From the NCBI RefSeq assembly GCF_015694735.1, contig NZ_JADQDP010000002.1:806001-870000 (forward strand): a stretch of DNA of 64,000 nt, in the 5' to 3' direction. The notes below the pieces were generated by a model that had not been told where the DNA came from, did no database searches, and saw only the letters and a program-made list of their open reading frames with translations. Positions 50,673 to 58,652 of the stretch are shown in pieces (the stretch's first letter is position 1; each line of letters opens with the position of its first letter). Origin of the DNA: Hymenobacter properus (lineage in GTDB: Bacteria > Bacteroidota > Bacteroidia > Cytophagales > Hymenobacteraceae). The position numbers and the translations under genes are program-made.

Positions 50673-52001
50673 ATGACTTTCTGCAAAAAACACCTCTCCG
50701 TACTCCTGGCCGCTGCGGCCGCACTGTCGCTGAGTTCCTGCGACTCTAAAAAGGACGCCGATACACCCGCGCCGACGCCCAAGCCCACGGCGGCCTTCAC
50801 CTATACCGGCGGCGCCTGCCAAACCGGCTGCCCGGTCACGTTCCAGAACACGTCGAAAAACGCCACCACCTACACCTGGAATTTTGGCGACAACACCACC
50901 GGCACCCAGGCCGATGCCCAGGTGACGCACAGCTTCGCTCAGCCCGGTTTCTACCGCGTAAAGCTCACGGCCCAAAGTGCCGCGGGCACCGACACCACCA
51001 GCCAGCGCGTGAGCGTGGGCTGCGGCGGCGTGGTGCCCGTGACGGCCTCCATCTCCACCGCCACCACCTGGACGGCCTGCAACGTGTACTACCTGAACTC
51101 GGGCATTATGGTGAGCAACACCCTCACCATCGAGCCCGGCACGGTGGTGAAGTTCGGGCCCAACGCCGCGCTGGCCCTCACCGGCAACGGCCGCTTCGTG
51201 GCCAAGGGCACGGCCGCGGCGCCCATCTACTTCACGTCTTACCACGACGACGCCCACGGCGGCGACTCCAATGCCAACGGTGCCGCCACCGGCCCGGCCC
51301 GCAAAGACTGGCGCTACATGGATTTGAACGCCACCACGGGTTCGCAATTCGCTTACTGCCAGTTTATGTACGGCGGCAATGGCGGCAACACGCTCTTCTG
51401 CGACGGCGGCGCGGCCAGCATCACCAACTGCACCTTCGCCCACAACGGCGACGACGTGTCGGTAATCACCACGGCGGCCCTCAACGCGCACTCGGCCCAG
51501 GCCGGCACCGTCATCCAGAACAACACGTTTTTCGACAACGTCCGACCCTTGTCCATCACCTCCAACATCGACCTCGACGACTCCAACACCTTCCACAACC
51601 CCGCCAACGCCACTGAGAAAAATCAGTACCAGGGCATCGTGACGGAGTGGAACAACAACGTGAGCAAGCCCAACGTGGGCTGGGACGAAACCGAGCTGGC
51701 CTACGTCAACATCAGCAACATCGACATCGCCAGGGGCAAAACCCTGCGCCTAGGCAACAACGTCACGCTCAAGTTCACGTCGGGCCGCGAAGTGACCCTG
51801 CGCGACGGCCCGAGCCAGCTCCTCAACGCCACCGGCCCGGGCGTGACCTTCACCTCCTTCAAAGACGACAGCCGCGGCGGCGATTCCAACGGCAACGGCA
51901 CCCTCAACAGCCCCGTGAAAGGCGACTGGAGCGGCATCTACCACGACACGCTGCCGGGCGCGTGGATGGGCTGGGCCAATCTTTACTTCGCCACTCACTA
52001 A
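50673..52001 (+). CDS. PKD-domain lipoprotein with parallel beta-helix
   Basis: A protein of 442 residues. Lipobox LSLSSCDSK (Cys near residue 22). A PKD domain (about 38-120): AAFTYTGGACQTGCPVTFQN, TYTWNFGDNTTG and YRVKLTAQSAAGTDTTS. A right-handed parallel beta-helix follows (about 130-440) with NTLTIEPGTVVKFGPNAALA, NTLFCDGGAASITNCTFAHN. The pattern GGDSNANG and GGDSNGNG occurs twice. Surface binding or carbohydrate contact is inferred; no catalytic residues were identified. ATG 50673 gives the lipoprotein signal. Confidence 0.78.
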   Translation: MTFCKKHLSVLLAAAAALSLSSCDSKKDADTPAPTPKPTAAFTYTGGACQTGCPVTFQNTSKNATTYTWNFGDNTTGTQADAQVTHSFAQPGFYRVKLTAQSAAGTDTTSQRVSVGCGGVVPVTASISTATTWTACNVYYLNSGIMVSNTLTIEPGTVVKFGPNAALALTGNGRFVAKGTAAAPIYFTSYHDDAHGGDSNANGAATGPARKDWRYMDLNATTGSQFAYCQFMYGGNGGNTLFCDGGAASITNCTFAHNGDDVSVITTAALNAHSAQAGTVIQNNTFFDNVRPLSITSNIDLDDSNTFHNPANATEKNQYQGIVTEWNNNVSKPNVGWDETELAYVNISNIDIARGKTLRLGNNVTLKFTSGREVTLRDGPSQLLNATGPGVTFTSFKDDSRGGDSNGNGTLNSPVKGDWSGIYHDTLPGAWMGWANLYFATH

Positions 52002-52026
52002 GAAGACCGGTTGATAAGCACAACAG

Positions 52027-52073
52027 GTTGGTTTCGCAGGTAGTGCTTGTCTGGCACTGCCTGCGAAACCAAC
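52027..52073 (+). terminator. Hairpin after the beta-helix lipoprotein gene
   Basis: 20-base arms GTTGGTTTCGCAGGTAGTGC (52027-52046) and 52054-52073, one mismatch, 7-base loop, 26 bases after the stop. No T run; probably a terminator or 3' stabiliser. Confidence 0.65.
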
Positions 52074-52127
52074 TTGGCGTTTCCGGTCCCAAAAGGCCTG
52101 GCGAGAGCGGTATTGCTACCACTTTTC

Positions 52128-52793
52128 ATGAACAGCTTTATGAGCACCCTTCTGTACACGCTAATGATTGTGCTGCCCGCGCTGGCTACGGGGGTGGCGC
52201 TGCGGGCCGGCGGCTGGTGGCGGCGCCTCTACGTGCTGGGCGCGCGGCTGCTACTGGGGGCGCTCATGCTGACGGGCGGCCTTTATAAGCTATCCGACAA
52301 TCACATTCGGGGCATCATGGGGCCGCCCGTGAATCATGCTTTTCTGGCGAAATACGGCCTGGAGGTTTTCGCCCAGTTCATCGGGGTGGCGCAACTGCTC
52401 ATTGGGGTGTTGCTGCTCACGCGCCGCTTCGCCTTGCTGGGGGCGGTGCTGCTGGTGCCCATGTGGCTTAACATCATCTTCCTGACCTGGTCGCAGCACT
52501 GGGTGGGCACGCCCTTTTTGGTATCGGGTTTCCTGGTGCTCACCGTTGGACTACTCCTGCACGACTACCACCGCCTCAAGTACCTGTTGTATCCCCCGGC
52601 CGGTGTGGCCCTGCAGGCCGTACCGCTCCAAACCGGCCCCCTGCCGGTGGAAGTGCTCTGGTGGCTGGGCGTGGGGGTTATTATCGGCGGCAGCCTGCTC
52701 TACCCGGTATCTTTCCTGCTCATGAAGGCAATCATGTGCGGCGGGGCGTTGCTGCTGGCCGGAGCCGGCTGGAGGCTGCGCCAAAGGCCCTGA
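52128..52793 (+). CDS. DoxX-like membrane protein
   Basis: A protein of 221 residues with six membrane helices. The core LGARLLLGALMLTGGLYKLS, AQFIGVAQLLIGVLLLTRRF and LVPMWLNIIFLTWSQHW follows the DoxX pattern (four helices with a Gly/Lys/Leu motif in helix 1). Two C-terminal helices are added. ATG 52128 is used; 52140 is an alternative. It stands alone between a terminator hairpin and a convergent lipoprotein gene. Function unknown; DoxX relatives act in thiol or quinone redox. Confidence 0.7.
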   Translation: MNSFMSTLLYTLMIVLPALATGVALRAGGWWRRLYVLGARLLLGALMLTGGLYKLSDNHIRGIMGPPVNHAFLAKYGLEVFAQFIGVAQLLIGVLLLTRRFALLGAVLLVPMWLNIIFLTWSQHWVGTPFLVSGFLVLTVGLLLHDYHRLKYLLYPPAGVALQAVPLQTGPLPVEVLWWLGVGVIIGGSLLYPVSFLLMKAIMCGGALLLAGAGWRLRQRP

Positions 52794-52872
52794 AAGCGTA
52801 ACCCACATCGATGGATTAGCCTCCCGAGCTGGTTAGTAGCGCCCCGTGTTCCTGATGAACTGGCTGCGCAGC

Positions 52873-53385
52873 CTAGGGTTTGGCGTTGGTGAAGGTGCCG
52901 TAGATGGTGTAATCCGTTTGACTGGGAGTGCCTACTTGCCAACTACACTTGGCCGAAAACATGCCCGAGAAAGCACCGTCGCTGGTGGGCATAATCGTGG
53001 CCACGTCGTCGGTGAACAAGGCGTAAGGCGCTAAATCGGTGTAGTATGCTCCGTTAAAGTAACGGTATGCCGTTGCGGGCTGGTCTTTGCCTTTGATGAA
53101 GGTGAGCAAGAGGTGCTCTTCGCCGATGGCTGGTTTGGGAGTAGTGGTAAAGCGTACCTCTAGCTGGTCGTTTAAATTGTCGGAAGTGGTGACCGTACGC
53201 ACTTGCGCCGTGATTTGGCGGCTCGTCGCCGCGCCGCTGCTGGCGATGCGGCCGTTAAGGTCGTAGCTACCGGCGCTTGGAGCGACTTTGGGGGGCGCGT
53301 AGGGGTCTGATTTTTTGGAACAACCGGCACTCAATACTAACAAAGCCGCAACTGCCAGCGAAGGAAAAAACGGTCGTGCTTTCAT
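52873..53385 (-). CDS. Lipoprotein of unknown family
   Basis: A protein of 170 residues. Lipobox VLSAGCSKK, Cys at residue 22; a Pro-rich spacer; then a beta-rich domain of about 130 residues (YDLNGRIASSGAATSRQITA, QLEVRFTTTPKPAIGEEHLL, SWQVGTPSQTDYTIYGTF). No family is recognised. It ends 79 bases from the DoxX-like gene and lies 61 bases downstream of a DUF4468-type gene on the same strand. Confidence 0.65.
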   Translation of the reverse strand: MKARPFFPSLAVAALLVLSAGCSKKSDPYAPPKVAPSAGSYDLNGRIASSGAATSRQITAQVRTVTTSDNLNDQLEVRFTTTPKPAIGEEHLLLTFIKGKDQPATAYRYFNGAYYTDLAPYALFTDDVATIMPTSDGAFSGMFSAKCSWQVGTPSQTDYTIYGTFTNAKP

Positions 53386-53446
53386 AGAAATGTTTGTTAG
53401 AACAGTTGAACTGGCCGCGCAGTAGCTGATGCTTCATCAGCAGCAT

Positions 53447-54004
53447 TTAGAAGTCGCTGGCAGCTTTGCCTTTGGCTTGCATGGCTTGTTCTAAGCTGGC
53501 AATCATTGCCTTCGCCTTTTCGTCGGTCGTGCTCTGCACCTCGGCCCATGCCCTCTTTAAAAAGCCTTTGGGCGTAGTGGGCTGCTCTAGTGGCCCCATA
53601 GACCAGTCACGCACCGGCAGCACATTGACATGCTTAAAATCGGTCATCACAAATTTGTAACGGCCGTCTTTCACGAAAAGGGTCTGGGTATGCACAACGT
53701 AGCCGCAAGGCTGGTGCTTGAAGAAGAACGGTATGCCGCCTTTTGCAATGATTTCTCCGGCTGCTTTATCCTTCAACTGCACGACATCATTGGCCGACTG
53801 GTAGGTCTTAGCCATCCACTCCAACGCCCGGGCATACAGTTCGTCTTTGGTGGCACCTGGGACTTCAACAACGGCGGTGTAGGTCATCAGGTGCGTATTG
53901 GGGTCAATAGGCAACGCAGGAGCAGTTTCCGTTGTGCCCGCCTTCTGAGCGTAAACTGAGGGGGCGGTTGTGAGTAAGGCTAGCGCGAATAGAATGTATT
54001 TCAT
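53447..54004 (-). CDS. DUF4468-type secreted protein
   Basis: A protein of 185 residues with a signal peptide (residues 1-19, ILFALALLTTAPSVYA). The rest resembles DUF4468 with TBP-like fold: MTYTAVVEVPGATKDELYAR, ALEWMAKTYQSANDVVQLKD, EIIAKGGIPFF and RYKFVMTDFKHV. Such proteins are common in Bacteroidota without known role. ATG 54004 is used; the frame goes on to 54055. It could form an operon with the lipoprotein gene 61 bases downstream. Confidence 0.72.
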   Translation of the reverse strand: MKYILFALALLTTAPSVYAQKAGTTETAPALPIDPNTHLMTYTAVVEVPGATKDELYARALEWMAKTYQSANDVVQLKDKAAGEIIAKGGIPFFFKHQPCGYVVHTQTLFVKDGRYKFVMTDFKHVNVLPVRDWSMGPLEQPTTPKGFLKRAWAEVQSTTDEKAKAMIASLEQAMQAKGKAASDF

Positions 54005-54185
54005 CGGATTTAATTCGGGCGGTTGAACTGACTCTGGTAAAAAGCAGAGCGCCAAGACGCGCAGGGCAGGGCGGGAAAATGGAAACTTAAAGATAACGTT
54101 TCGGACCCCCTGTCAGCCGTGACTGGATTGCCTCGCAAAAGATTAACGGCCCTCTCTGCTATAGAAACTGCCACAGGATATAACG

Positions 54186-54395
54186 AAAAAGGCCCTCACG
54201 CTAGCGTGAGGGCCTTTTCTGTGGTCGCATAAGGCCCAGAAATAGGCTATTGAGCTAGATGAGAACAGATAAGAGTAGCCTTCTCTGGTCTCCTTGGCGG
54301 TTCGCGCTGCAGGCTATTGTCTAGTCTGATGCGTTCTGATATAAGGGAGAGAAGCGACGGGTCCCCTGACGGGTCCCCCGAAGAAAATCGACCAA
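54186..54395 (+). repeat. Degenerate long repeat, copy C2, with hairpin
   Basis: Copy of 38048-38240 in the same orientation, about two thirds identical by eye. Its left end is a perfect 14-bp hairpin (AAAAGGCCCTCACG, loop CTAG) at 54187-54218 with A and T runs on both sides, a two-way terminator form. The end is a GACGGGTCCC tandem. The copies lie 16 kb apart. Confidence 0.65.
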
Positions 54396-54429
54396 ATCGC
54401 GTTGAGGATACCAGCGTCAGATATACCAC

Positions 54430-54856
54430 CCTTTTCGTAAACGAACGTTCAGCTTACCGAACAAGACAATTTCGTGTGGCCTGAGGGGAGGCGACGACCG
54501 GACGGGTGCGTCAACGGGCCGGGGCCTGGCCCGCGTCTGGTGCCGCCCCCGGCCATCCCCGGGCTTTTCCCCCGCCGCGCCCGTCCGGGGTGTGGGCGCA
54601 CGAAGAGGCGCGTTCGCCCACGCAGGGCGGCGACCACCCGCCTTGCCACGCGAGGCGCAAGGGCATTCCCGTGCCGCCAAGATTAGGGGTTTGTCCCGGC
54701 GAATATCCGTAGTAAACCGCGGGCCACCCATCGAGCAGGGACGTATAGTAAGTATAATAAATATTAAATCCGTACGCATACCTATGATGGAGGTGCGGTT
54801 GGGCGCTTAACGGGCGGCTTCTAGGGTTTCGGGGCATTTACTGTTGAACCACTCGT
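54430..54856. other. GC-rich non-coding block
   Basis: 54485-54690 is strikingly GC-rich (GGGCCGGGGCCTGGCCCGCG type sequence) with local complementary stretches such as GCGCCC and GGGCGC, between two AT-rich flanks. The right flank (54740-54780) has TATAGTAAGTATAATAAATA and then a start near 54857. Open frames there have no family likeness. It could be a structured RNA or foreign insert. Confidence 0.45.
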
Positions 54857-55483
54857 ATGCACAACCACCGACCAACGGACCGACTCGAATATTTCAGCGA
54901 CGCCGTGCTGGCCATCGCGGCCACCTTGCTGGCGACCGAACTGCCCAAGCCCGACACGGAAACGGGCCTGCTGCAGGAGATGGCGAAGCTCTGGCCGCAT
55001 TACGCGGCCTTCGCGGCGTCTTTTCTCTTCATCTGCATTGCCTGGTCCAACCACCACAACATGTTTGTGTACATCAAGCAGACGGACCAGTACCTGCTGC
55101 TCCTCAATACGTTGTTTTTGCTGTTTGTGACCCTGCAATCCTTTACCACCGGGCTGTTGGCCCGGCAGGTCGGCCACCCCGACGAACGGACGGCCGCCTT
55201 GATTTACCACGGGACGTTGGTGCTGATGACTTTGTTCTACAATGGCACCTGGTGGTACGCCATCAGCCGGGAGGAACTGGTGCAAGACGGGACCGATAAG
55301 CGGCTCATTCGACTGCTGACCAAAGAATACGCCATTGCCCCAGCGCTGCACCTAGCGGCTTTGCTCGTTTGCTGGTGGAGCGTTCCGTTTAGCATCGTCC
55401 CCGTGGTGCTGCTGTACGTCTACTTTGCCTTGCCGCGGCTGAGTGAGAAAAGGATGAAACAGGAAAACCCAACGCCGGAATAG
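54857..55483 (+). CDS. TMEM175-like potassium channel protein
   Basis: A protein of 208 residues with six membrane helices. The helix-1 signature FSDAVLAIAATLLATELPK is the FSDxxxxxxxT motif of TMEM175 (DUF1211), which lines the pore. SNHHNMFVYIKQTDQYL and FLLFVTLQSFTTG fit helices 3 and 4. Bacterial members conduct K+. The N-terminal residues MHNHRPTDRLEY are typical. The gene follows the GC-rich block, where base composition changes. Confidence 0.8.
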   Translation: MHNHRPTDRLEYFSDAVLAIAATLLATELPKPDTETGLLQEMAKLWPHYAAFAASFLFICIAWSNHHNMFVYIKQTDQYLLLLNTLFLLFVTLQSFTTGLLARQVGHPDERTAALIYHGTLVLMTLFYNGTWWYAISREELVQDGTDKRLIRLLTKEYAIAPALHLAALLVCWWSVPFSIVPVVLLYVYFALPRLSEKRMKQENPTPE

Positions 55484-55557
55484 GCATGCACAGAAAACCA
55501 TTAGGTTTTAATCCTTTAATAGACTACATTTAAAAAATCATATTAATTAATTCAGAC

Positions 55558-56181
55558 ATGACGATGACGACAAAAGGGTTACTCGTTCGTTTAGAGGCGA
55601 AACATGGCAAAGACGACGCGGTAGAAGCCTTTCTTTCTTCTGCCCTTCCATTGGTACGACAGGAGGCCGGTACAACAGCCTGGTTTGCCGTTCGTTTTGG
55701 CCGGTCTGAATACGGCATCGTCGATTTTTTTCCTGATGAAGCGGCCCGCGAGGCACACCTTAACGGAGCGGTTGCCAGCGCCTTGCGGCAACAAGCCGCC
55801 GATTTATTTGAAACCTCTCCGGATATCCAGAAAATAGAGGTATTGGCCAGCAAACTACCCTCCCAACCGCCCGCTGAGCCGAATACAAAAGGACTGTTGC
55901 TCACCTTCAAAGCAAAGGAGGGCCACGAGCAGGAAGTGGTTCAATTTTTAAAAGATGCCCAGCCGTTGGCCATGGCCGAAGAAGAAACCATTGCGTGGTT
56001 TGCCATCCGCCTGCCGAATGGGGAGTACGGCATTTTCGATGTTTTCCCGGACAACGGGGCCCGTTTGAAACACCTGGCGGGCCGCATTCCCCAGGAATTA
56101 ACCAAACACGCGCTTTCGTTGCTGGGTAGTTTCCCGGACATGGATTTGCTGAAGGTAACGGCGGAGAATTTTAATCCGTGA
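55558..56181 (+). CDS. Protein with two antibiotic-biosynthesis-monooxygenase-like domains
   Basis: A protein of 207 residues made of two similar halves: KGLLVRLEAKHGKDDAVEAF ... TAWFAVRFGRSEYGIVDFFP and KGLLLTFKAKEGHEQEVVQF ... IAWFAIRLPNGEYGIFDVFP. Each half is an ABM-type dimeric alpha/beta barrel subunit, so the protein is an internal dimer. ABM proteins include small quinone or haem oxygenases; no catalytic residue can be assigned. Base composition is AT-richer than the neighbours, and AT-rich upstream sequence suggests horizontal entry. It ends 78 bases before the Tn3-type element. Confidence 0.78.
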   Translation: MTMTTKGLLVRLEAKHGKDDAVEAFLSSALPLVRQEAGTTAWFAVRFGRSEYGIVDFFPDEAAREAHLNGAVASALRQQAADLFETSPDIQKIEVLASKLPSQPPAEPNTKGLLLTFKAKEGHEQEVVQFLKDAQPLAMAEEETIAWFAIRLPNGEYGIFDVFPDNGARLKHLAGRIPQELTKHALSLLGSFPDMDLLKVTAENFNP

Positions 56182-56259
56182 TTAAAGCAGAAACCATAGG
56201 ACTGCTTCGGCCGCAGAAATGACCGTTAAAGTGAACGAGAGGGCGCCATTCCCATACTT

Positions 56260-56297
56260 GGGGTCCTCTCAGAAAACGGAATAAATAGCACATTGAG
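56260..56297 (+). repeat. Left terminal inverted repeat
   Basis: 38 bases, opening GGGGTCCTCTCAGAAAAC. Mismatches to the right copy at repeat positions 5, 18, 33 and 36. The flank to the left is TACTT. Confidence 0.8.
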
Positions 56298-56348
56298 GGA
56301 TTCGACTGAGCGTTTGGCACATAACTCAATCCGGTCACCTTGGCTGCG

Positions 56349-56534
56349 GCTTTCATGACGCCCCGATGGCGCAAGTGTTTTATAGAGCGTGACTTTGGAG
56401 ATGCGCGGGCGCTGCGCAATTTTGTTCACCCCGAGTTGCTGCTCGCGACAGAGCGTCTCGGCCACGGTGGTCGTCCGCTCCGCTTCTCCTGCTGGGTCAC
56501 GCCGACGACCGCATACCCGGCCGCGCGCTTCAGT
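56349..56534 (-). pseudogene. Serine resolvase C-terminal remnant
   Basis: About 62 codons read EARGRVCGRRRDP, then AERTTTVAETLCREQQLGVN and KIAQRPRISKVTLYKTLAPS, which is the C-terminal linker and helix-turn-helix of Tn3-type resolvases (ARGRxGGRP...; V..IAQrL.ISK.TLYk.L). The catalytic N-terminus is missing, and the frame is joined on its upstream side to hydrolase sequence. It lies 50 bases inside the left terminal repeat. Confidence 0.72.
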
Positions 56535-56710
56535 CATGCCCCACGAGCCCCACTTGGTCGATGCCCAGCCGGTTGAGCAGGTCCATGACATCCTGCGTCT
56601 GGGCCGTGGTATACCCAGCGGGGCGACGTCTGGAAAGACGGAACTGTCGCAGCCGCGCATGGACGGCACCAGCGTCTGGTAGCCAGCCACCAGCAGGGTT
56701 TCCACCATGC
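56533..56710 (-). pseudogene. Alpha/beta hydrolase N-terminal fragment, frameshifted
   Basis: VETLLVAGYQTLVPSMRGCD, then after a frame change near 56613 YTTAQTQDVMDLLNRLGIDQ and VGLVGHD, is the oxyanion-to-nucleophile-elbow part of an epoxide hydrolase or haloalkane dehalogenase-like protein. It stops at GHD, exactly where the resolvase remnant begins, so a deletion fused the two. It lies just after the intact hydrolase stop at 56712. Confidence 0.6.
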
Positions 56711-56711
56711 C

Positions 56712-57629
56712 CTACCGGCGGCGCAGCAGCCAGAGGGCACCGGCTACCAGCCCTACTACAGCTGCGGCAACGGCGGCACGCGGCACAGGGCGCGGAGTGG
56801 GCACTGAAGCCGCCCCGGCGATGTCGCGGTCGTGAAACGGCTGCCGGGAAACCGCCGCCAGAATCAGGCGGGCAGTTTCGGCGGGCTGGTCCCACTGCGG
56901 AAAGTGGCCGCAGTTAGCAAACCAGTACAAGCGGGCGTCGGGAAAGGCCGCTACCGCCCGCGCCGCCTGCCGGGGCAAACACACCCGGTCCTGCCGTCCC
57001 CAGCCAATGACGAGCGGCGGCAGGCTCCCCTGGGGGGCTCCCTGCTGTTTCTCTCCGTGGGCCAACGCATCAAGCAACTCGCCAAACACGGGCGTGTGGC
57101 CAAACGAGTACATTTCTTCCTGGGCCTGCCGCGCCGGCACGGCCCAGGGGCGGGCCGAAAACTGGGGCAGCAGCACCGTGCGGCCCACGGCCGAGCCCGC
57201 CAGGGCCGGCATCACCGGCTGCAGGACTTTCACCAGCCGCTGCGACAAGTCCACAGAATGGTAGAAGACCGGCACCTCCCAGCCCTCCCAGAAGCCGCCG
57301 GGGTCCAGCGACACCACCGCGCCCACGATTCCCCCCCCGCGCCGGGCCAGCTCCAGCACCAGCCGCGCGCCCATGGAGCTGCCCACCGCGTCGATGCCCA
57401 GCAGGCCTTGCTCGGTCAGAAACGCCGTCAGCGCATCGGCCAGCGTGCCGACGGTGTGTTTCCCGGTCAGCGGGGCCGAGTCGCCATGGCCGGGCAAATC
57501 CACGGCAATGACTTCGTGCTCGGCCGCCAGCTGGTCCAGCACGGTGTTCCAGGAGCGCCAGCTGCCGCCGATGCCGTGCACCAACAGCAATGGCGAGCCG
57601 CTGCCCCGTCTGATGTGATGTAGTGTCAT
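56712..57629 (-). CDS. Alpha/beta hydrolase with C-terminal membrane anchor
   Basis: A protein of 305 residues. LLLVHGIGGSWRSWNTVLDQ is the oxyanion loop, VDLPGHGDS follows, the nucleophile elbow is VGSSMGARLVLEL (Ser in GSSMG), and the His is in YWFANCGHFPQWDQP. Residues about 283-302 (VPRAAVAAAVVGLVAGALWL) form a terminal helix with LRRR after it. ATG 57629 (MTLHHIRRG) is used; the frame goes on upstream to 57797. Substrate unknown. Last in the row of minus-strand genes from the sigma factor. Confidence 0.8.
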   Translation of the reverse strand: MTLHHIRRGSGSPLLLVHGIGGSWRSWNTVLDQLAAEHEVIAVDLPGHGDSAPLTGKHTVGTLADALTAFLTEQGLLGIDAVGSSMGARLVLELARRGGGIVGAVVSLDPGGFWEGWEVPVFYHSVDLSQRLVKVLQPVMPALAGSAVGRTVLLPQFSARPWAVPARQAQEEMYSFGHTPVFGELLDALAHGEKQQGAPQGSLPPLVIGWGRQDRVCLPRQAARAVAAFPDARLYWFANCGHFPQWDQPAETARLILAAVSRQPFHDRDIAGAASVPTPRPVPRAAVAAAVVGLVAGALWLLRRR

Positions 57630-57699
57630 GGTCAAAAGAGTGTAAAACGCAACCCGGTACCCCGTGAGCAGCCGGGTGCGCAAAATAAGAAAGGTAAAA

Positions 57700-57732
57700 A
57701 AGGCCGGCCCTGCGAGTAGCGGAGCCGGCCTT
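57700..57732 (-). terminator. Terminator after the haloperoxidase-like gene
   Basis: Minus-strand stem AAGGCCGGC / GCCGGCCTT with a 15-base loop followed by TTTTTTACC. It is 19 bases after the stop at 57751. Confidence 0.78.
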
Positions 57733-57750
57733 CGGAGGCAGTGCGGGCCG

Positions 57751-58614
57751 CTAGCTGGCCTGCCCGCCGCGCACGTCGGTGCCGGTGGCAAAGTCAATCA
57801 GGTCGCGGTTGAACTTGTCCTTGTCGGTAATAAATAAGCCGTGCGGCGCGCCTTCGTAGGTGATGAAGGTGGCGTGCGGCAGGTACTGGCTCATGCGGTC
57901 GGCGCTGTTTTTAATCGGCACCGTCTTGTCGCTTTCGCCGTGGATAACCAGCGCCGGAACCTGAATGGTGGCCAAGTCCTGGCGGAAATCGGTTTCGGCA
58001 AAGGCATGGCCGCAGGCCACGGTAGCCTGGTGTGAGCCCAGCGCCGCCAGCCCAAACGACCAATCGAGCACGGCCTGGCTCACCGGCTTGCTCAACGCCC
58101 CTTCGCCGTAAAACTGCTTGCCGAAGGTCTGCAGGAAATCGAACCGGTCTTTGGCAATATTCTCCTGGATATCGTCAAAAGTCGACTTGTCCACGCCGTC
58201 GGGGTTGCCGTCGGTTTTCAGCAAATAAGGCGTCACCGACGACACGAAGGCCACTTTGTCTACGCGGGCACCGCCGTGGCGGCTCATGTAGCGGGCCACT
58301 TCGCCGCCGCCCATCGAAAAGCCCACCAGCGTCACGTTTTGCAGGTTCAGCGTGTCGAGCACCGCTTTCAGGTCGTCGGCCAGCGTGTCGTAGTCGTAGC
58401 CCTCGAAGGGCTTGGTCGAGTTGCCGAAGCCACGGCGGGTGTAAGCCACCACGCGCAGCCCGTGCTTGGGCAGTTCGCCCAGCTGGTAGGTCCACGCCTC
58501 GTGGCTCTGCGGCCAGCCGTGGATGAGCACTACCACCGCCCCTTTGCCCTGGTCGGTGTAATGCAGTTTGATGTCTTCGCCGTTGGCATCCTGGCCGGCT
58601 TTGATGTAGCTCAT
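57751..58614 (-). CDS. Alpha/beta hydrolase, non-haem chloroperoxidase-like
   Basis: A protein of 287 residues with the family pattern of cofactor-free haloperoxidases and esterases: VVVLIHGWPQSHEAWTYQLG (oxyanion hole), RRGFGNSTKP, elbow LVGFSMGGGEVARYMSRHGG (Ser), ALVIHGESDKTVPIKNSADR (Asp), and YEGAPHGLFITDKDKFN (His). All three catalytic residues are present. In Bacteroidota such genes sit in stress operons. It starts 38 bases after the cytochrome gene stop and before a terminator, so sigma, cytochrome and this gene form a unit. Confidence 0.88.
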   Translation of the reverse strand: MSYIKAGQDANGEDIKLHYTDQGKGAVVVLIHGWPQSHEAWTYQLGELPKHGLRVVAYTRRGFGNSTKPFEGYDYDTLADDLKAVLDTLNLQNVTLVGFSMGGGEVARYMSRHGGARVDKVAFVSSVTPYLLKTDGNPDGVDKSTFDDIQENIAKDRFDFLQTFGKQFYGEGALSKPVSQAVLDWSFGLAALGSHQATVACGHAFAETDFRQDLATIQVPALVIHGESDKTVPIKNSADRMSQYLPHATFITYEGAPHGLFITDKDKFNRDLIDFATGTDVRGGQAS

Positions 58615-58652
58615 GAGATGGAGGATTAAATAAGTTGAAAGATGCGTGAAGC

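Noticed and set aside
38048..54395. 16-kb integrative element between long repeats
   Set aside because: Repeats are too diverged for attachment sites, no integrase is inside, and the genes look native.
54417..54779. 120-codon frame through the GC-rich block
   Set aside because: Arg/Pro/Ala-rich in all frames, no family likeness, no start context.
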